From Ancylobacter lacus (GTDB lineage: Bacteria; Pseudomonadota; Alphaproteobacteria; Rhizobiales; Xanthobacteraceae): a stretch of 64,000 nucleotides of DNA. Positions within the stretch are counted from its first letter, which is position 1, and every line of letters begins with the position of its first letter. This document shows positions 18,793 through 27,114 of this stretch, piece after piece. Made by a program: the position numbers and the translations under genes. The notes below the pieces were generated by a model, which made no database searches, was not told the origin of the DNA, and saw only the letters and a program-made list of their open reading frames with translations. The DNA lies in assembly GCF_018390635.1 (NCBI RefSeq), contig NZ_JAHBGE010000072.1, positions 62,001-126,000 on the forward strand, read 5' to 3'.

Positions 18793-19581
18793 TCAGCCGC
18801 GGCCGACGAAGGGCGCGTTGGTCGCCATCACCGTCATGAACAGCACATTCGCGTCCAGCGGCAGGCTCGCCATATAGGCGACCGCCCGGGCGGCGTGGAC
18901 GGGGTCGAAGGTCGGCTCCACCATGATCTGGCCGTTGGGCTGCAGGATGCCCGCCTTCATCCCCGCCGCCATGTCGGTGTCGGCATTGCCGATGTCGATC
19001 TGGCCGCAGGCGATGGAATGGGCCCGGCCTTCCAGCGCGACCTGCCGGGTCAGCCCGCTCACCGCGTGCTTGGTGGCGGTGTAGGGGGCGGTGTTGGGCC
19101 GCGGCGTGTGGGCCGAGATCGAGCCGTTGTTGATGATGCGCCCGCCCCTGGGCTCCTGCGCCTTCATCAGCCGCACCGCGTGCTGGATGCACAGGAACAC
19201 GCCGGTCAGGTTCACCGCCAGCACCGACTGCCAGTCCGCGAGCGCTACGTCCTCGATCGGGCGGGCGGGCGACCAGCCGCCGGCATTGTTGAACAGCAGG
19301 TCGAGCCGGCCATGGCGTTCGCGGATCGCCTCGAACAGCGCCGCCACCGAGTCGGGATCGGCCACATCCGCCGGCACCACCTGGGCCTCGCCGCCGAAGC
19401 GGCTGGCGATGTCGCTGGCCAAGGCCTCCAGCGGGCCGGCCCGGCGCCCGGTGAGCACCAAGGTAAAGCCGGCCTCGGCGAGGGCGAGCGCGGCGGCCTT
19501 GCCGATGCCGGAGCCGGCGCCGGTGACGAGGGCGATGCGCGGGTGGCCGGCGGGGAGAGCGGCGATTCGGGCCTCGGTCAT
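18793..19581 (-). CDS. SDR-family oxidoreductase
   Basis: A second short-chain dehydrogenase, 262 residues. [19 protein letters not shown] is the nucleotide-binding motif (about 20-38), NNAGG is near residue 98, NNGSISAH carries the catalytic Ser, and YTATKHAV holds Tyr/Lys near 168. The C-terminal [21 protein letters not shown] end is typical of a subgroup annotated as SDRs of unknown substrate. It converges with the ExoD-like gene with only 5 bp between stops, so it is independently transcribed. Confidence 0.9.
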   Translation of the reverse strand: MTEARIAALPAGHPRIALVTGAGSGIGKAAALALAEAGFTLVLTGRRAGPLEALASDIASRFGGEAQVVPADVADPDSVAALFEAIRERHGRLDLLFNNAGGWSPARPIEDVALADWQSVLAVNLTGVFLCIQHAVRLMKAQEPRGGRIINNGSISAHTPRPNTAPYTATKHAVSGLTRQVALEGRAHSIACGQIDIGNADTDMAAGMKAGILQPNGQIMVEPTFDPVHAARAVAYMASLPLDANVLFMTVMATNAPFVGRG

Positions 19582-19690
19582 GGGCGTCCTCCTCTTGCGC
19601 GGGCGGCGGCGCCTCCCGTCGCGGAACCACGGCTTTGGTGTCGCGTTATATCAGCAGGATCAAGGTCGAACGACAGGAAAGGACAGGATC

Positions 19691-19762
19691 ATGCCCGCGA
19701 TTCTGATGTGGCTCATCGGTATTCCGATTCCGATCATCATCATCCTCTACCTGCTCACCTGA
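19691..19762 (+). CDS. Candidate 23-residue membrane peptide
   Basis: A very short frame with a strong ribosome-binding site (AAAGGACAGG, 5-8 bases before ATG) and a clear rho-independent terminator 29 bp after its stop. The product is a single hydrophobic helix with the motif WLIGIPIPIIIILYLL and almost no polar residues. These three coding signals together make it likely that the peptide is made. I cannot assign a function; a short inner-membrane regulatory or stress peptide is a reasonable guess. It is too short for normal gene calling and would be easily missed. Confidence 0.6.
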   Translation: MPAILMWLIGIPIPIIIILYLLT

Positions 19763-19790
19763 CCGGCGAGCGGCGAGAACTTTCACGGTA

Positions 19791-19835
19791 CTGGCGCCGG
19801 AGCGGAAAATCCCGTCTCCGGCGCCGGTCGTTTTT
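19791..19835 (+). terminator. Rho-independent terminator after the 23-residue ORF
   Basis: A stem GGCGCCGGAG/CTCCGGCGCC with a loop of about 12 bases is followed by TCG and five T residues on the plus strand. The T-run touches the stop codon of the convergent Anbu gene. No T-run exists on the minus side, so it terminates rightward transcripts. Confidence 0.85.
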
Positions 19836-20578
19836 CACTTCGGCTGGTAGGGCGGGCGCGGGATCGAGGTGTGGGCCTGCCGCAGCGCCGCCGACCAGCG
19901 CTCGCGCAGGTCGTGGAAATAGGGCTCGCCCGGCTCGATGCGGTGGTTCAGCTCGGCCTTGCCGGCGTCGCGGCGGGCAATGAGGATGTCGATCGGCATG
20001 CCGACCCCGATGTTCGAGCGCATGGTCGAATCCATCGATATCAGGCCGGATTTCAGCGCGTCGTAGAGGTCGGTGTCGTAGGAAATCGAGCGGTCCAGCA
20101 CCGGCTTGCCGTATTTGTGCTCGCCGATCTGCAGGAACGGGGTGTCGTTGGTGCACTCGATGAAGTTGCCGGCGGCGTAGAGCATGAAGAGCCGCATCCG
20201 CCCGCCATTCACCTGCCCGCCGAACAGGAAGGAGACGTCGAAGCGCACGTCCGCTTCCTTGAGCCCCTCGCCATAGAGCGTGTGCACATGGCGGATCGCC
20301 CGGCCCACCAGTTCCGCCCCGCGGAACATGCTGGTGACGTCGGCGAGAAGCTGCTTCTTGCCGGTTTCCGGGTCTTCGAGGCCTTCCTGAAGGGTGGAGA
20401 TCACGGCCTGCGAGATCGAGAGGTTGCCCGCGGTCGATAGCGCCATGATATGGCGGCCGGGTTCCTCGAAAATGTGCAGCTTGCGGAAGGTGGAGACGTT
20501 GTCGAGCCCCGCATTGGTGCGGGTGTCCGCGATCATCACCAGCCCGTCGCGAACGAGTATGCCGCAACAATACGTCAT
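19835..20578 (-). CDS. Anbu-type proteasome-like peptidase
   Basis: A 247-residue Ntn-hydrolase of the Anbu (ancestral beta subunit) family related to proteasome beta subunits and HslV. The protein begins MTYCCGILVRDGLVMIADTR, so Thr2 becomes the N-terminal nucleophile after Met removal. LSTAGNLSISQAV and the conserved KPVLDRSISYDTDLYDALK segment follow. Family members form open-ring or lock-washer assemblies, but a robust peptidase substrate is not established. It is the last gene of a five-gene minus-strand cluster whose other members are transglutaminase, alpha-E, LysE and ATP-grasp proteins. There is a 162-bp gap before it, so it may also have its own promoter. Confidence 0.92.
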   Translation of the reverse strand: MTYCCGILVRDGLVMIADTRTNAGLDNVSTFRKLHIFEEPGRHIMALSTAGNLSISQAVISTLQEGLEDPETGKKQLLADVTSMFRGAELVGRAIRHVHTLYGEGLKEADVRFDVSFLFGGQVNGGRMRLFMLYAAGNFIECTNDTPFLQIGEHKYGKPVLDRSISYDTDLYDALKSGLISMDSTMRSNIGVGMPIDILIARRDAGKAELNHRIEPGEPYFHDLRERWSAALRQAHTSIPRPPYQPK

Positions 20579-20740
20579 GAATGCATGCCCCAGTCACTGT
20601 CCGTCCGCTTGCGCGCTCTTATAGCGCGGTTTCGCGTCAGGTAACCCTTTTGATGCAGGTTTCGTGATGCCGCCATGGGTGGGGCGGCGCGACCTGTAGC
20701 CGCTGTCCGCTGCGGCGGCGCGTGGTGCGGGCCGGTTGGC

Positions 20741-21577
20741 TCAGCCCTGGATCTGCCGGCCCGACTGGTCGACAGTGATCGCGACCGAGAGTTTCTCCTC
20801 GCCCCCGCCATAGCGATTGCCCCGCACCGGTGCGGCGCCGAGATAGTCGAGCCCCACCGCGACGCGGACATAGGAATCGGTCGGGCACACATCGTTGGTG
20901 GCGTCGAAGCCGACCCAGCCCAGCCCCTCGACATAGGCTTCCGCCCAGGCATGGCCGGCCTGGTGCCCGGCGCCGTCGCCGGGGGTGGCCCCGTCGCCGA
21001 CGAGATAGCCGCTGACATAGCGGGTCGGAATCGACAGGTGCCGCGCGCAGGCGGCGAAGATGTGGGCGTAGTCCTGGCAGACCCCGCGCTTCAGCTCGAA
21101 CGCCTCCCGCGCCGAGGTGGAGGGCTGGGTCGGGTCGGGATCATAGGTCATGGCGGCATTCAGCGCGCCCATCAGCCCGTGCAGCTTCTCCAGCCGGTCG
21201 CTCAGGCCGGTGGTCGCCTGCTCGGCGAAGCCGCGCAGCTCGCCATGCGGCTCGGTCAGCTCGGTCTGGCGCAGGTAGAGCGAGGGGTGGAAGCGCTCCA
21301 CCGTGCCGCGCACCACGCCGGAGGTGTCCTGCGTCTCGACTTCCCCTTCCACCAGCACCCGCAGCTCGGCGATGGGTCCGTCCAGCGCGAAGGTGTGGGT
21401 GAGGTTGCCGAAGGCGTCGTCATGGGCCTGGAGCCGGCAGCTCTCGGACACGTCGATCCGCCACGACACGACATATTGCCCGTCATGGCTGCGCGGCGTG
21501 AGGCGCAGGATCTGGATCGCGCCGAGCGCCGGCGGGTCGTAGCGATAGACAGTGGCGTGATTCACGCGGATACGCAT
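20741..21577 (-). CDS. Transglutaminase-like protein of the Anbu locus
   Basis: A cytoplasmic (no signal peptide) 278-residue protein with an N-terminal beta domain (about 1-85, the 'bacterial transglutaminase N-terminal' type) and a papain-like catalytic core. The triad is visible as Cys167 (KRGVCQDYAH), His209 (GHQAGHAWAEAYV) and Asp225 (GFDATNDVC). It could cleave or form an amide bond on a peptide made by its ATP-grasp neighbour. It sits 33 bp after the alpha-E gene and is upstream of Anbu; this order is the recurrent Anbu association. Confidence 0.92.
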   Translation of the reverse strand: MRIRVNHATVYRYDPPALGAIQILRLTPRSHDGQYVVSWRIDVSESCRLQAHDDAFGNLTHTFALDGPIAELRVLVEGEVETQDTSGVVRGTVERFHPSLYLRQTELTEPHGELRGFAEQATTGLSDRLEKLHGLMGALNAAMTYDPDPTQPSTSAREAFELKRGVCQDYAHIFAACARHLSIPTRYVSGYLVGDGATPGDGAGHQAGHAWAEAYVEGLGWVGFDATNDVCPTDSYVRVAVGLDYLGAAPVRGNRYGGGEEKLSVAITVDQSGRQIQG

Positions 21578-21610
21578 AGGCCGGCACCCTAGCCCGAGGA
21601 CGGGACGACG

Positions 21611-22555
21611 TTAGACCAGATATTGCTCGGTGATGCTGCCGCCGAGACGGTTGTTCTCGGCGATGAAGCTGTCGATGTATTCGTGCAGCCCGGTCTGGAA
21701 AATCTCCTCCATGCGGCTGTTGCCGAGGCGGGTGAGGTTGGAGCGGGCGATACGCTGGGCGGTGCCCTGCCGGCCGTAATAGGCGGCGATGTCGTCGAGA
21801 TAGCGCGAGATGTTCTGGTAGCAGCTCGTCAGCGAGCGCGGCATCTGGGCGTTGAGGATCAGCAGGTCGGCCACCAGCCACGGTTTCACGCTCTGCCGGT
21901 AGACCCAGTGGAACGAGGTCAGCGCCGACACCGAGCGCAGGATGGAAGCCCACTGGAAATAGTCGAGCGGGCCGCCGACATGCTCCGATTCCGGCAGCAG
22001 CACGTGATACTTCACGTCAAGGATGCGGGCGGTGTTGTCGGCGCGCTCCACATACATGCCGACCCGCGAGAACCAGAACGCGTCGTTGCGCAGCATGGTG
22101 CGGTAGGCGGCGCCGTCGAAGCGCAGCGAGGTCTCCTTCACAAAGGCGAGGAAGCGGGCCAGCTCCTCACGCGTCATGTTCTTGGTGGAATAGCGCTTCA
22201 GCTCCAGCCAGGCGGAGTTGATGGTCTCCCACATCTCCATCGTCAGCGCGGTGCGCACCGAGCGCGCATTGGTGCGGGCGATCTCGAAGCAGTTGCGGAT
22301 GGAGGAGGGATTCTCCGGCGCGAAGGCGAGGAAGGCCACGACATTGGCCTCGTTCACCGCGTCGCCATGCACCTCGCGGAACAGGTCGGCGCAGCCGGCG
22401 GTGAGCAGCGCCGAGCTCCATTCATTGGTCGAGCCGCCATAGGCCGCGGGCAGCTGCGCCAGGCGCTGCGACACGTCGAGGATGCGGGCAAGGCACTCCG
22501 CGCGCTCCATGTAGCGGGCGAGCCAGTAAAGATTGTCGGCGGTGCGAGAGAGCAT
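21611..22555 (-). CDS. Alpha-E domain-containing protein (DUF403)
   Basis: A 314-residue, almost entirely helical protein. It begins MLSRTADNLYWLARYMERAE, a diagnostic opening for the alpha-E family, and continues with conserved WSSALLTAG, NARSVRTALTMEMWETINS and MARVLDVK-like helices (RADNTARILDVKYHVLLP). The family nearly always accompanies circularly permuted ATP-grasp and transglutaminase genes; its chemistry is not established. The start at 22555 was chosen on the conserved N-terminus although the frame is open further upstream. Eleven bases separate it from the LysE gene. Confidence 0.92.
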   Translation of the reverse strand: MLSRTADNLYWLARYMERAECLARILDVSQRLAQLPAAYGGSTNEWSSALLTAGCADLFREVHGDAVNEANVVAFLAFAPENPSSIRNCFEIARTNARSVRTALTMEMWETINSAWLELKRYSTKNMTREELARFLAFVKETSLRFDGAAYRTMLRNDAFWFSRVGMYVERADNTARILDVKYHVLLPESEHVGGPLDYFQWASILRSVSALTSFHWVYRQSVKPWLVADLLILNAQMPRSLTSCYQNISRYLDDIAAYYGRQGTAQRIARSNLTRLGNSRMEEIFQTGLHEYIDSFIAENNRLGGSITEQYLV

Positions 22556-22566
22556 GGGATCCCAGT

Positions 22567-23205
22567 CTATTTGGCGTGACGCCACGCCAGGGTGGCCACC
22601 CCGGCGCCGATCAGGAGCGTGCCGCCCGCGCGGTTGACCGCGGCGACGACACGAGCGTTTCCGATGGAGCCCCGCAGCCGTCCGGCGACGAGGGCGTAGG
22701 TGAAGGCGTTGAGCGCGGCAAGCACCAGGAAGGTGGTCTCGAAGACCGCCATCTGGGCGAGGAAGCTGCGCGAGGGGTCGAGGAACTGCGGCAGGAAGGC
22801 GACGAAGAAGGTGATGCTCTTGGGGTTGAGCGCCGTCACCACCCAGGCGTGCAGCAGCATGCGCCGCGGCGAGCCGCTTGGGCGCGCGTCGGGCAGGGCG
22901 CCCGCGCCGGCGGAACGCCACAGCTTGATGCCGAGCCAGATCAGATAGGCCGCGCCGACCCACTTCAGCGCCGTGAACAGCGCCGCCGACGCCGCCAGCA
23001 GCGCGCCGAGGCCGAGCATGGAGAGGGTCATCGCGGTGAAGTCGCCGAGCGCGACGCCGGTCGCGACCGGCAGCGCCACCCGGCGGCCCTGGCCGAGCGC
23101 ATAGGACACCACCAGCAGGATGGTCGGCCCCGGAATGACCAGCAGCACCGCCGAGGCGGCGACGAAGGCCAGCCAGCTTTCCAGCGGCATCAGGTCGATC
23201 GGCAT
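22567..23205 (-). CDS. LysE-family translocator inserted in the Anbu locus
   Basis: An inner-membrane exporter of about 212 residues with six predicted helices. The LysE/RhtB hallmark is in the first helix and loop: VLLVIPGPTILLVVSYALGQG. Later blocks are GDFTAMTLSMLGLGALL and LNPKSITFFVAFLPQFL, both family-typical. Relatives export basic amino acids, threonine or homoserine lactones. It lies between the ATP-grasp and alpha-E genes, with only 11 bp to the latter, so it is almost surely cotranscribed. The ATG at 23205 has GAGGGG at good spacing; a GTG at 23211 is the alternative. Confidence 0.9.
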   Translation of the reverse strand: MPIDLMPLESWLAFVAASAVLLVIPGPTILLVVSYALGQGRRVALPVATGVALGDFTAMTLSMLGLGALLAASAALFTALKWVGAAYLIWLGIKLWRSAGAGALPDARPSGSPRRMLLHAWVVTALNPKSITFFVAFLPQFLDPSRSFLAQMAVFETTFLVLAALNAFTYALVAGRLRGSIGNARVVAAVNRAGGTLLIGAGVATLAWRHAK

Positions 23206-23339
23206 CTGCACCCCCTCGCGTCAGTTGCCCGGTCCGTCATCGCCCCGCGGAAGGGGCCGGCGGCGGGCGCTGTGCTGCGCCTCGTGGCTGCCGGTCCGTT
23301 CCCGCGCGGCTCGCGCGCGTCACATTCGCGACCCCGCGC

Positions 23340-24758
23340 TCATTCGTCGAGCACCCAGGTGTCCTTGGTGCCGCCGCCCTGGCTGGAGTTCACCACCAGC
23401 GAGCCGGCCTGCAGCGCCACCCGGGTGAGGCCGCCCGGCACGATGCGGGTGCGGTCGGCGCCGGTCAGCACGAAGGGGCGCAGGTCGACATGGCGCGGCG
23501 CGATGCCCTCCTCGACGAAGGTGGGGCAGGTGGACAGCGCCAGCGTCGGCTGGCCGATGAAGTTGGTCGGGTCCTGCTTCAGCTTGGCGCGGAACATCTC
23601 GATCTGCGCCTTGTCGGCGCGCGGACCGATCAGCATGCCGTAGCCGCCCGAGCCGTGGACTTCCTTCACCACCAGCTCTTCGAGGTGGTCGAGCACGTAT
23701 TTCAGGTGGTCGGGCTCGCGGCAGCGCCAGGTCGGCACGTTCTTCAGCAGCGGCTCCTCGCCGAGATAGAACCGCACGATCTCCGGCATGTAGCTGTAGA
23801 CCGCCTTGTCGTCGGCGACGCCGGTGCCCACCGCATTGGTGAGGGTGACGTTGCCGGCGTGGTAGGCGCTCATCAGCCCCGGCACGCCGAGCATGCTGTC
23901 CGGCCGGAAGGCGAGGGGGTCGATGAAGTCGTCGTCGAGCCGGCGGTAGATCACGTCGACGCGCTTCGGCCCCTCGGTCGTGCGCATGTAGACGACATCG
24001 TTCTTGATGAAGAGGTCGCGCCCCTCCACCAGCTCGACGCCCAGCTTGTCGGCGAGGAAGGAGTGCTCGTAATAGGCGGAATTATAGATGCCCGGCGTCA
24101 GCACCACGACGTTGGGGTCGCTGCTCGAGGTGACGGGGGCGAGCGACTTGAGCGTCGCCAGCAGCTCGTCGGTGTAGTTCTCGACCGGGGCGACGCGGTT
24201 CTCGGAGAACAGCTCCGGGAACAGCCGCATCATGATCTCGCGGTTCTCCAGCATGTAGGAGACGCCGGAGGGGGTGCGGGCATTGTCCTCGAGGACATAG
24301 AAGGTTTCGGCGTCGATGCGCACCACGTCGATGCCGGCGATGTGCACATAGAGGTCGTGCGGCACCTTCTGGCCGTTCATCTCCGGGCGGAACGCCGGGT
24401 TCTGGTAGACGAGGTCCTCCGGCACGACGCCGGCCTTGAGGATTTCCCGCCGGGAATAGATGTCCTTGAGGTAGAGGTTGAGCGCCTTGGTGCGCTGCTC
24501 CAGCCCGCGCGACAGCCGCTGCCACTCATTGTTGGTGAGGATGCGCGGGATGATGTCGAACGGGATGAGCCGTTCCTGGGCGTCGCTGTCGCCATAGACG
24601 GCGAATGTGATGCCGATGCGCCGGAAGATGAACTCGGCTTCCTTGCGACGGTAGTCGAGGACGTCCGGAGGGACCTCTTTGAGCCATCGGGAGAGGGCGG
24701 CATAGGCGGTTCGGATCGAACCGTCCACATTGGTCATTTCGTCGAACGCGACGGTCAT
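23340..24758 (-). CDS. Circularly permuted type 2 ATP-grasp protein (DUF404/DUF407)
   Basis: A 472-residue predicted ATP-dependent carboxylate-amine ligase with permuted ATP-grasp order. The N-terminus MTVAFDEMTNVDGSIRTAY, FRRIGITFAVYGD, LPFDIIPRIL and the block VLEDNARTPSGVSYMLENRE (near residues 165-185) are strongly family-like. The C-terminal region holds KEVHGSGGYGMLIG, the glycine-rich phosphate loop, near 375. It is the first gene of the minus-strand cluster. The start was placed at the conserved ATG; a GTG 10 codons upstream lacks a family match. The ligated substrate is unknown for this family. Confidence 0.92.
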   Translation of the reverse strand: MTVAFDEMTNVDGSIRTAYAALSRWLKEVPPDVLDYRRKEAEFIFRRIGITFAVYGDSDAQERLIPFDIIPRILTNNEWQRLSRGLEQRTKALNLYLKDIYSRREILKAGVVPEDLVYQNPAFRPEMNGQKVPHDLYVHIAGIDVVRIDAETFYVLEDNARTPSGVSYMLENREIMMRLFPELFSENRVAPVENYTDELLATLKSLAPVTSSSDPNVVVLTPGIYNSAYYEHSFLADKLGVELVEGRDLFIKNDVVYMRTTEGPKRVDVIYRRLDDDFIDPLAFRPDSMLGVPGLMSAYHAGNVTLTNAVGTGVADDKAVYSYMPEIVRFYLGEEPLLKNVPTWRCREPDHLKYVLDHLEELVVKEVHGSGGYGMLIGPRADKAQIEMFRAKLKQDPTNFIGQPTLALSTCPTFVEEGIAPRHVDLRPFVLTGADRTRIVPGGLTRVALQAGSLVVNSSQGGGTKDTWVLDE

Positions 24759-24958
24759 TGGCGGACTTCTACTCCCCTGCTGACTCACGTTAGCTACAAA
24801 CCGCGTGCCATAGGAAGAGCCTGAACGGTGGCCGCCGGAGCAAATTCGTCACGGGCGCCGGTCATGCACATTGTTGAGGCGTCCTGCCGAGGCTTGCGGC
24901 GCGGCTTGCGTTCATTTGGGGCGGCGCTATCCATCGGGGCCGCATGGGAGGGAATCGA

Positions 24959-25711
24959 ATGGGCACGACGGATACCCCGGTAACGGCGGCGCTGCTGGTG
25001 ATCGGCGACGAAATCCTCTCCGGCCGCACCAAGGACCGGAACATCGGCTACATCGCGGAATACCTCACCGCCATCGGCATCGACCTGTCGGAGGTGCGGG
25101 TGGTGCCGGACATCGAGGCCGAGATCGTCGCCGCGGTGAACGCGCTGAGGGCGCGCTACACCTATGTGTTCACCACCGGCGGCATCGGCCCCACCCATGA
25201 CGACATCACCGCCGATTCGGTGGCGAAGGCGTTCGGCGTGCCGATCGACGTCGATCCCCGCGCCCGCGCCATGCTGCTGGAGCGCATCCCCGAGGCCGAC
25301 CTGAACGAGGCCCGGCTGCGGATGGCGCGGATTCCCCAGGGTGCCGAGCTGGTCGCCAACAAGGTGTCGAAGGCGCCGGGCTTCTGGATCGGCAACGTCA
25401 TCGTCATGGCGGGGGTGCCCACCATCATGCAGGCGATGCTCGACGAGGTGGCGCCGAAGCTCGCCACCGGGCGGCGGATGCTCTCCGAGACGGTGCAGGC
25501 CAACGCCAAGGAAGGCGACATCGGCGGCCCGCTCGCCGCCATCGCCGCGGCCCATCCCGAAACCTCGATCGGCAGCTATCCCTTCATCGCCGAGGACGGC
25601 CGCCCCAACACCAATCTGGTGGTGCGCGCCCGCGACGCGGAAAAGCTCGCGGCGGCTCTGGCCGATGTCCAGGCGATGGTGACCGCGATCGCGCAGCGGG
25701 GTTCGCGCTGA
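24959..25711 (+). CDS. Molybdopterin-binding-domain protein (CinA N-terminal type)
   Basis: A 250-residue protein consisting of the MoaB/MogA-like domain found at the front of CinA. Motifs seen are LVIGDEILSGRTKDRNIGYI (near 13-32), FTTGGIGPTHDDITADSVAKAF (split over 67-88), and MAGVPTIMQAMLDEV near 155. The nicotinamide-mononucleotide deamidase half of CinA is absent, so this is the stand-alone version common in alphaproteobacteria, with unknown substrate. The ATG at 24959 is preferred over that at 24944 because GGGAGGGAAT lies at the right spacing. It is divergent from the ATP-grasp gene. Confidence 0.88.
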   Translation: MGTTDTPVTAALLVIGDEILSGRTKDRNIGYIAEYLTAIGIDLSEVRVVPDIEAEIVAAVNALRARYTYVFTTGGIGPTHDDITADSVAKAFGVPIDVDPRARAMLLERIPEADLNEARLRMARIPQGAELVANKVSKAPGFWIGNVIVMAGVPTIMQAMLDEVAPKLATGRRMLSETVQANAKEGDIGGPLAAIAAAHPETSIGSYPFIAEDGRPNTNLVVRARDAEKLAAALADVQAMVTAIAQRGSR

Positions 25712-25894
25712 GGGCGGGCGAGCGCATCCCGGGGCGAGCCGGGGCGGCCCGGTGCTCTGGGGTAACCATCGCCGGTAGCGCCGCCGGTCGCCGGGCGATG
25801 GCGTGGCCGGCCTCGTTCGGCGCGCCTGTGTTGCAACCGGCTCGGCCCGTGCTCTAAGGATGCGCGGCAGATCGACCTCGCCGGGATACGCGAC

Positions 25895-26401
25895 ATGACC
25901 GACAGCCGCCAGCAGAAGGCCTTCCCCGTTTCGTGGGACCAGTTCCACCGCGACGCCCGTGCGCTGGCCTGGCGGCTGGCCGGGGCCGGGCCGTTCGAGG
26001 GCATCGTCTGCATCACCCGTGGCGGGCTGGTTCCCGCCGCCATCGTGGCGCGCGAGCTCGGCACCCGGCTGATCGAGACGGTGTGCATCGCCAGCTATCA
26101 CGACTACCAGAACCAGGGCGAGATGCAGGTGCTGAAGCCCATCGCCGAGGCGGTGTTCGCCGCCGGCCGCGAGGGCGGGGAGGGGCTGCTGGTCATCGAC
26201 GACCTCGTCGATACCGGCAAGACCGCCAGCCTCGTGCGCGCCATGCTGCCCAAGGCGCATTTCGCCACGGTCTACGCCAAGCCGCTGGGGCGGCCGGTGG
26301 TCGACACCTTCATCACCGAGGTGAGCCAGGACACCTGGATCTATTTTCCCTGGGACATGGGGCTGAGCTTCCAGCCGCCGATCCGCGACGGCGTGGCCTG
26401 A
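25895..26401 (+). CDS. gpt: Xanthine phosphoribosyltransferase
   Basis: A purine salvage enzyme, 168 residues, that transfers phosphoribose from PRPP to xanthine or guanine. The PRPP loop is [18 protein letters not shown] near residues 101-118; [18 protein letters not shown] near 39-56 and [17 protein letters not shown] near the end are Gpt-specific. The family is homotetrameric and often membrane-peripheral. It sits downstream of the CinA-like gene in the same orientation but 183 bp apart, and may have its own promoter. Confident match by sequence pattern. Confidence 0.95.
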   Translation: MTDSRQQKAFPVSWDQFHRDARALAWRLAGAGPFEGIVCITRGGLVPAAIVARELGTRLIETVCIASYHDYQNQGEMQVLKPIAEAVFAAGREGGEGLLVIDDLVDTGKTASLVRAMLPKAHFATVYAKPLGRPVVDTFITEVSQDTWIYFPWDMGLSFQPPIRDGVA

Positions 26402-26437
26402 GCGGGCGCACCCGGCCCGCCGGGCCCGCCCGCCGCG

Positions 26438-26830
26438 CTACGGCTCGGTCGGGCCGGTGCCCTCGCGGTCACGCGGGTAGTGCCGGGCGAGCGGGAAGGG
26501 CGGCAGCCACGATTCGCGGCGCACCACCCAGTTCTCATAGGTCGGGATGAACTGGTCCGGCGCGTCGAGCGCGCCAAGATGAAGCTCCACCTCCTCGCCG
26601 AAGCGCGCGAAGACGGAGGAGCCGCAGCGCGGGCAGAAGAACCGCCCGGCATAGTCGCGGGCCTCGCCGGTGACGGTCACCGCCTCCTGCGGGAAGATCG
26701 CCGCGGCGTAGAACAGCGCGCCATGGTGCTTGCGGCAGTCGAGGCAGTGGCAGAGGCCGACCCGGTGGGGACGGCCCGTCGCCTCGAAGCGAACCGCGCC
26801 GCACAGGCAGCCGCCGGTGAACCGATCCAT
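26438..26830 (-). CDS. GFA-family protein (glutathione-dependent formaldehyde-activating-like)
   Basis: A 130-residue zinc protein of the GFA/centromere-V fold. Cysteine motifs are GGCLCGAVRF (residues 6-15), CHCLDCRKHHGA (about 28-39) and FFCPRCGSSVF (about 67-77), which bind two zinc ions in family members. The founding member catalyses formaldehyde condensation with glutathione, but most relatives lack tested activity. Start at MDRF fits the family; the frame is open upstream. It converges with gpt and lies downstream of the tRNA-Leu gene on the same strand. Confidence 0.88.
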   Translation of the reverse strand: MDRFTGGCLCGAVRFEATGRPHRVGLCHCLDCRKHHGALFYAAAIFPQEAVTVTGEARDYAGRFFCPRCGSSVFARFGEEVELHLGALDAPDQFIPTYENWVVRRESWLPPFPLARHYPRDREGTGPTEP

Positions 26831-26985
26831 TCCCCGCCTCCTTCGCGCCACGCCGCGCGCCACCGTGGGCAGCGCCATCCTCGGCTCATGAACCCGCCGG
26901 GTCCAGCCCGGTTCCGGCCGCCCCGCCCATGGCCTCGCAGCGGCCGCCGCGAGACCGGGGATGTCGTGGCCGCGGGTGCGGGATG

Positions 26986-27071
26986 TGGTGGCCGCTGTGG
27001 GACTCGAACCCACACGGGCGAAGCCCGAGGCATTTTAAGTGCCTTCCGTCTACCGGTTTCGGCAAGCGGCC
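26986..27071 (-). tRNA. tRNA-Leu (anticodon UAA)
   Basis: An 86-nt class II tRNA including an encoded CCA. The acceptor stem pairs GGCCGCT with AGCGGCC perfectly, with discriminator A. The anticodon loop is CTTAAAA inside the AGGCA/TGCCT stem, giving anticodon TAA. The long variable arm CGGGC-TTC-GCCCG and the T-arm GTGGG-TTCGAGT-CCCAC confirm a leucine tRNA. It reads UUA/UUG codons, which are rare in so GC-rich a genome. Confidence 0.97.
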
Positions 27072-27114
27072 TGTGGTGCTGGCCGCGCCCGGCGGGCGCG
27101 GCGTCCGGGGCGTG

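Noticed and set aside
22556-22963. Longer alpha-E protein starting at 22963
   Set aside because: The upstream part is the LysE gene read in another frame. The conserved MLSRTADNLYWLARYMERAE start is at 22555.
26950-27100. tRNA-Leu as an integration site
   Set aside because: No integrase, direct repeat of the tRNA end or altered composition was found on either side.
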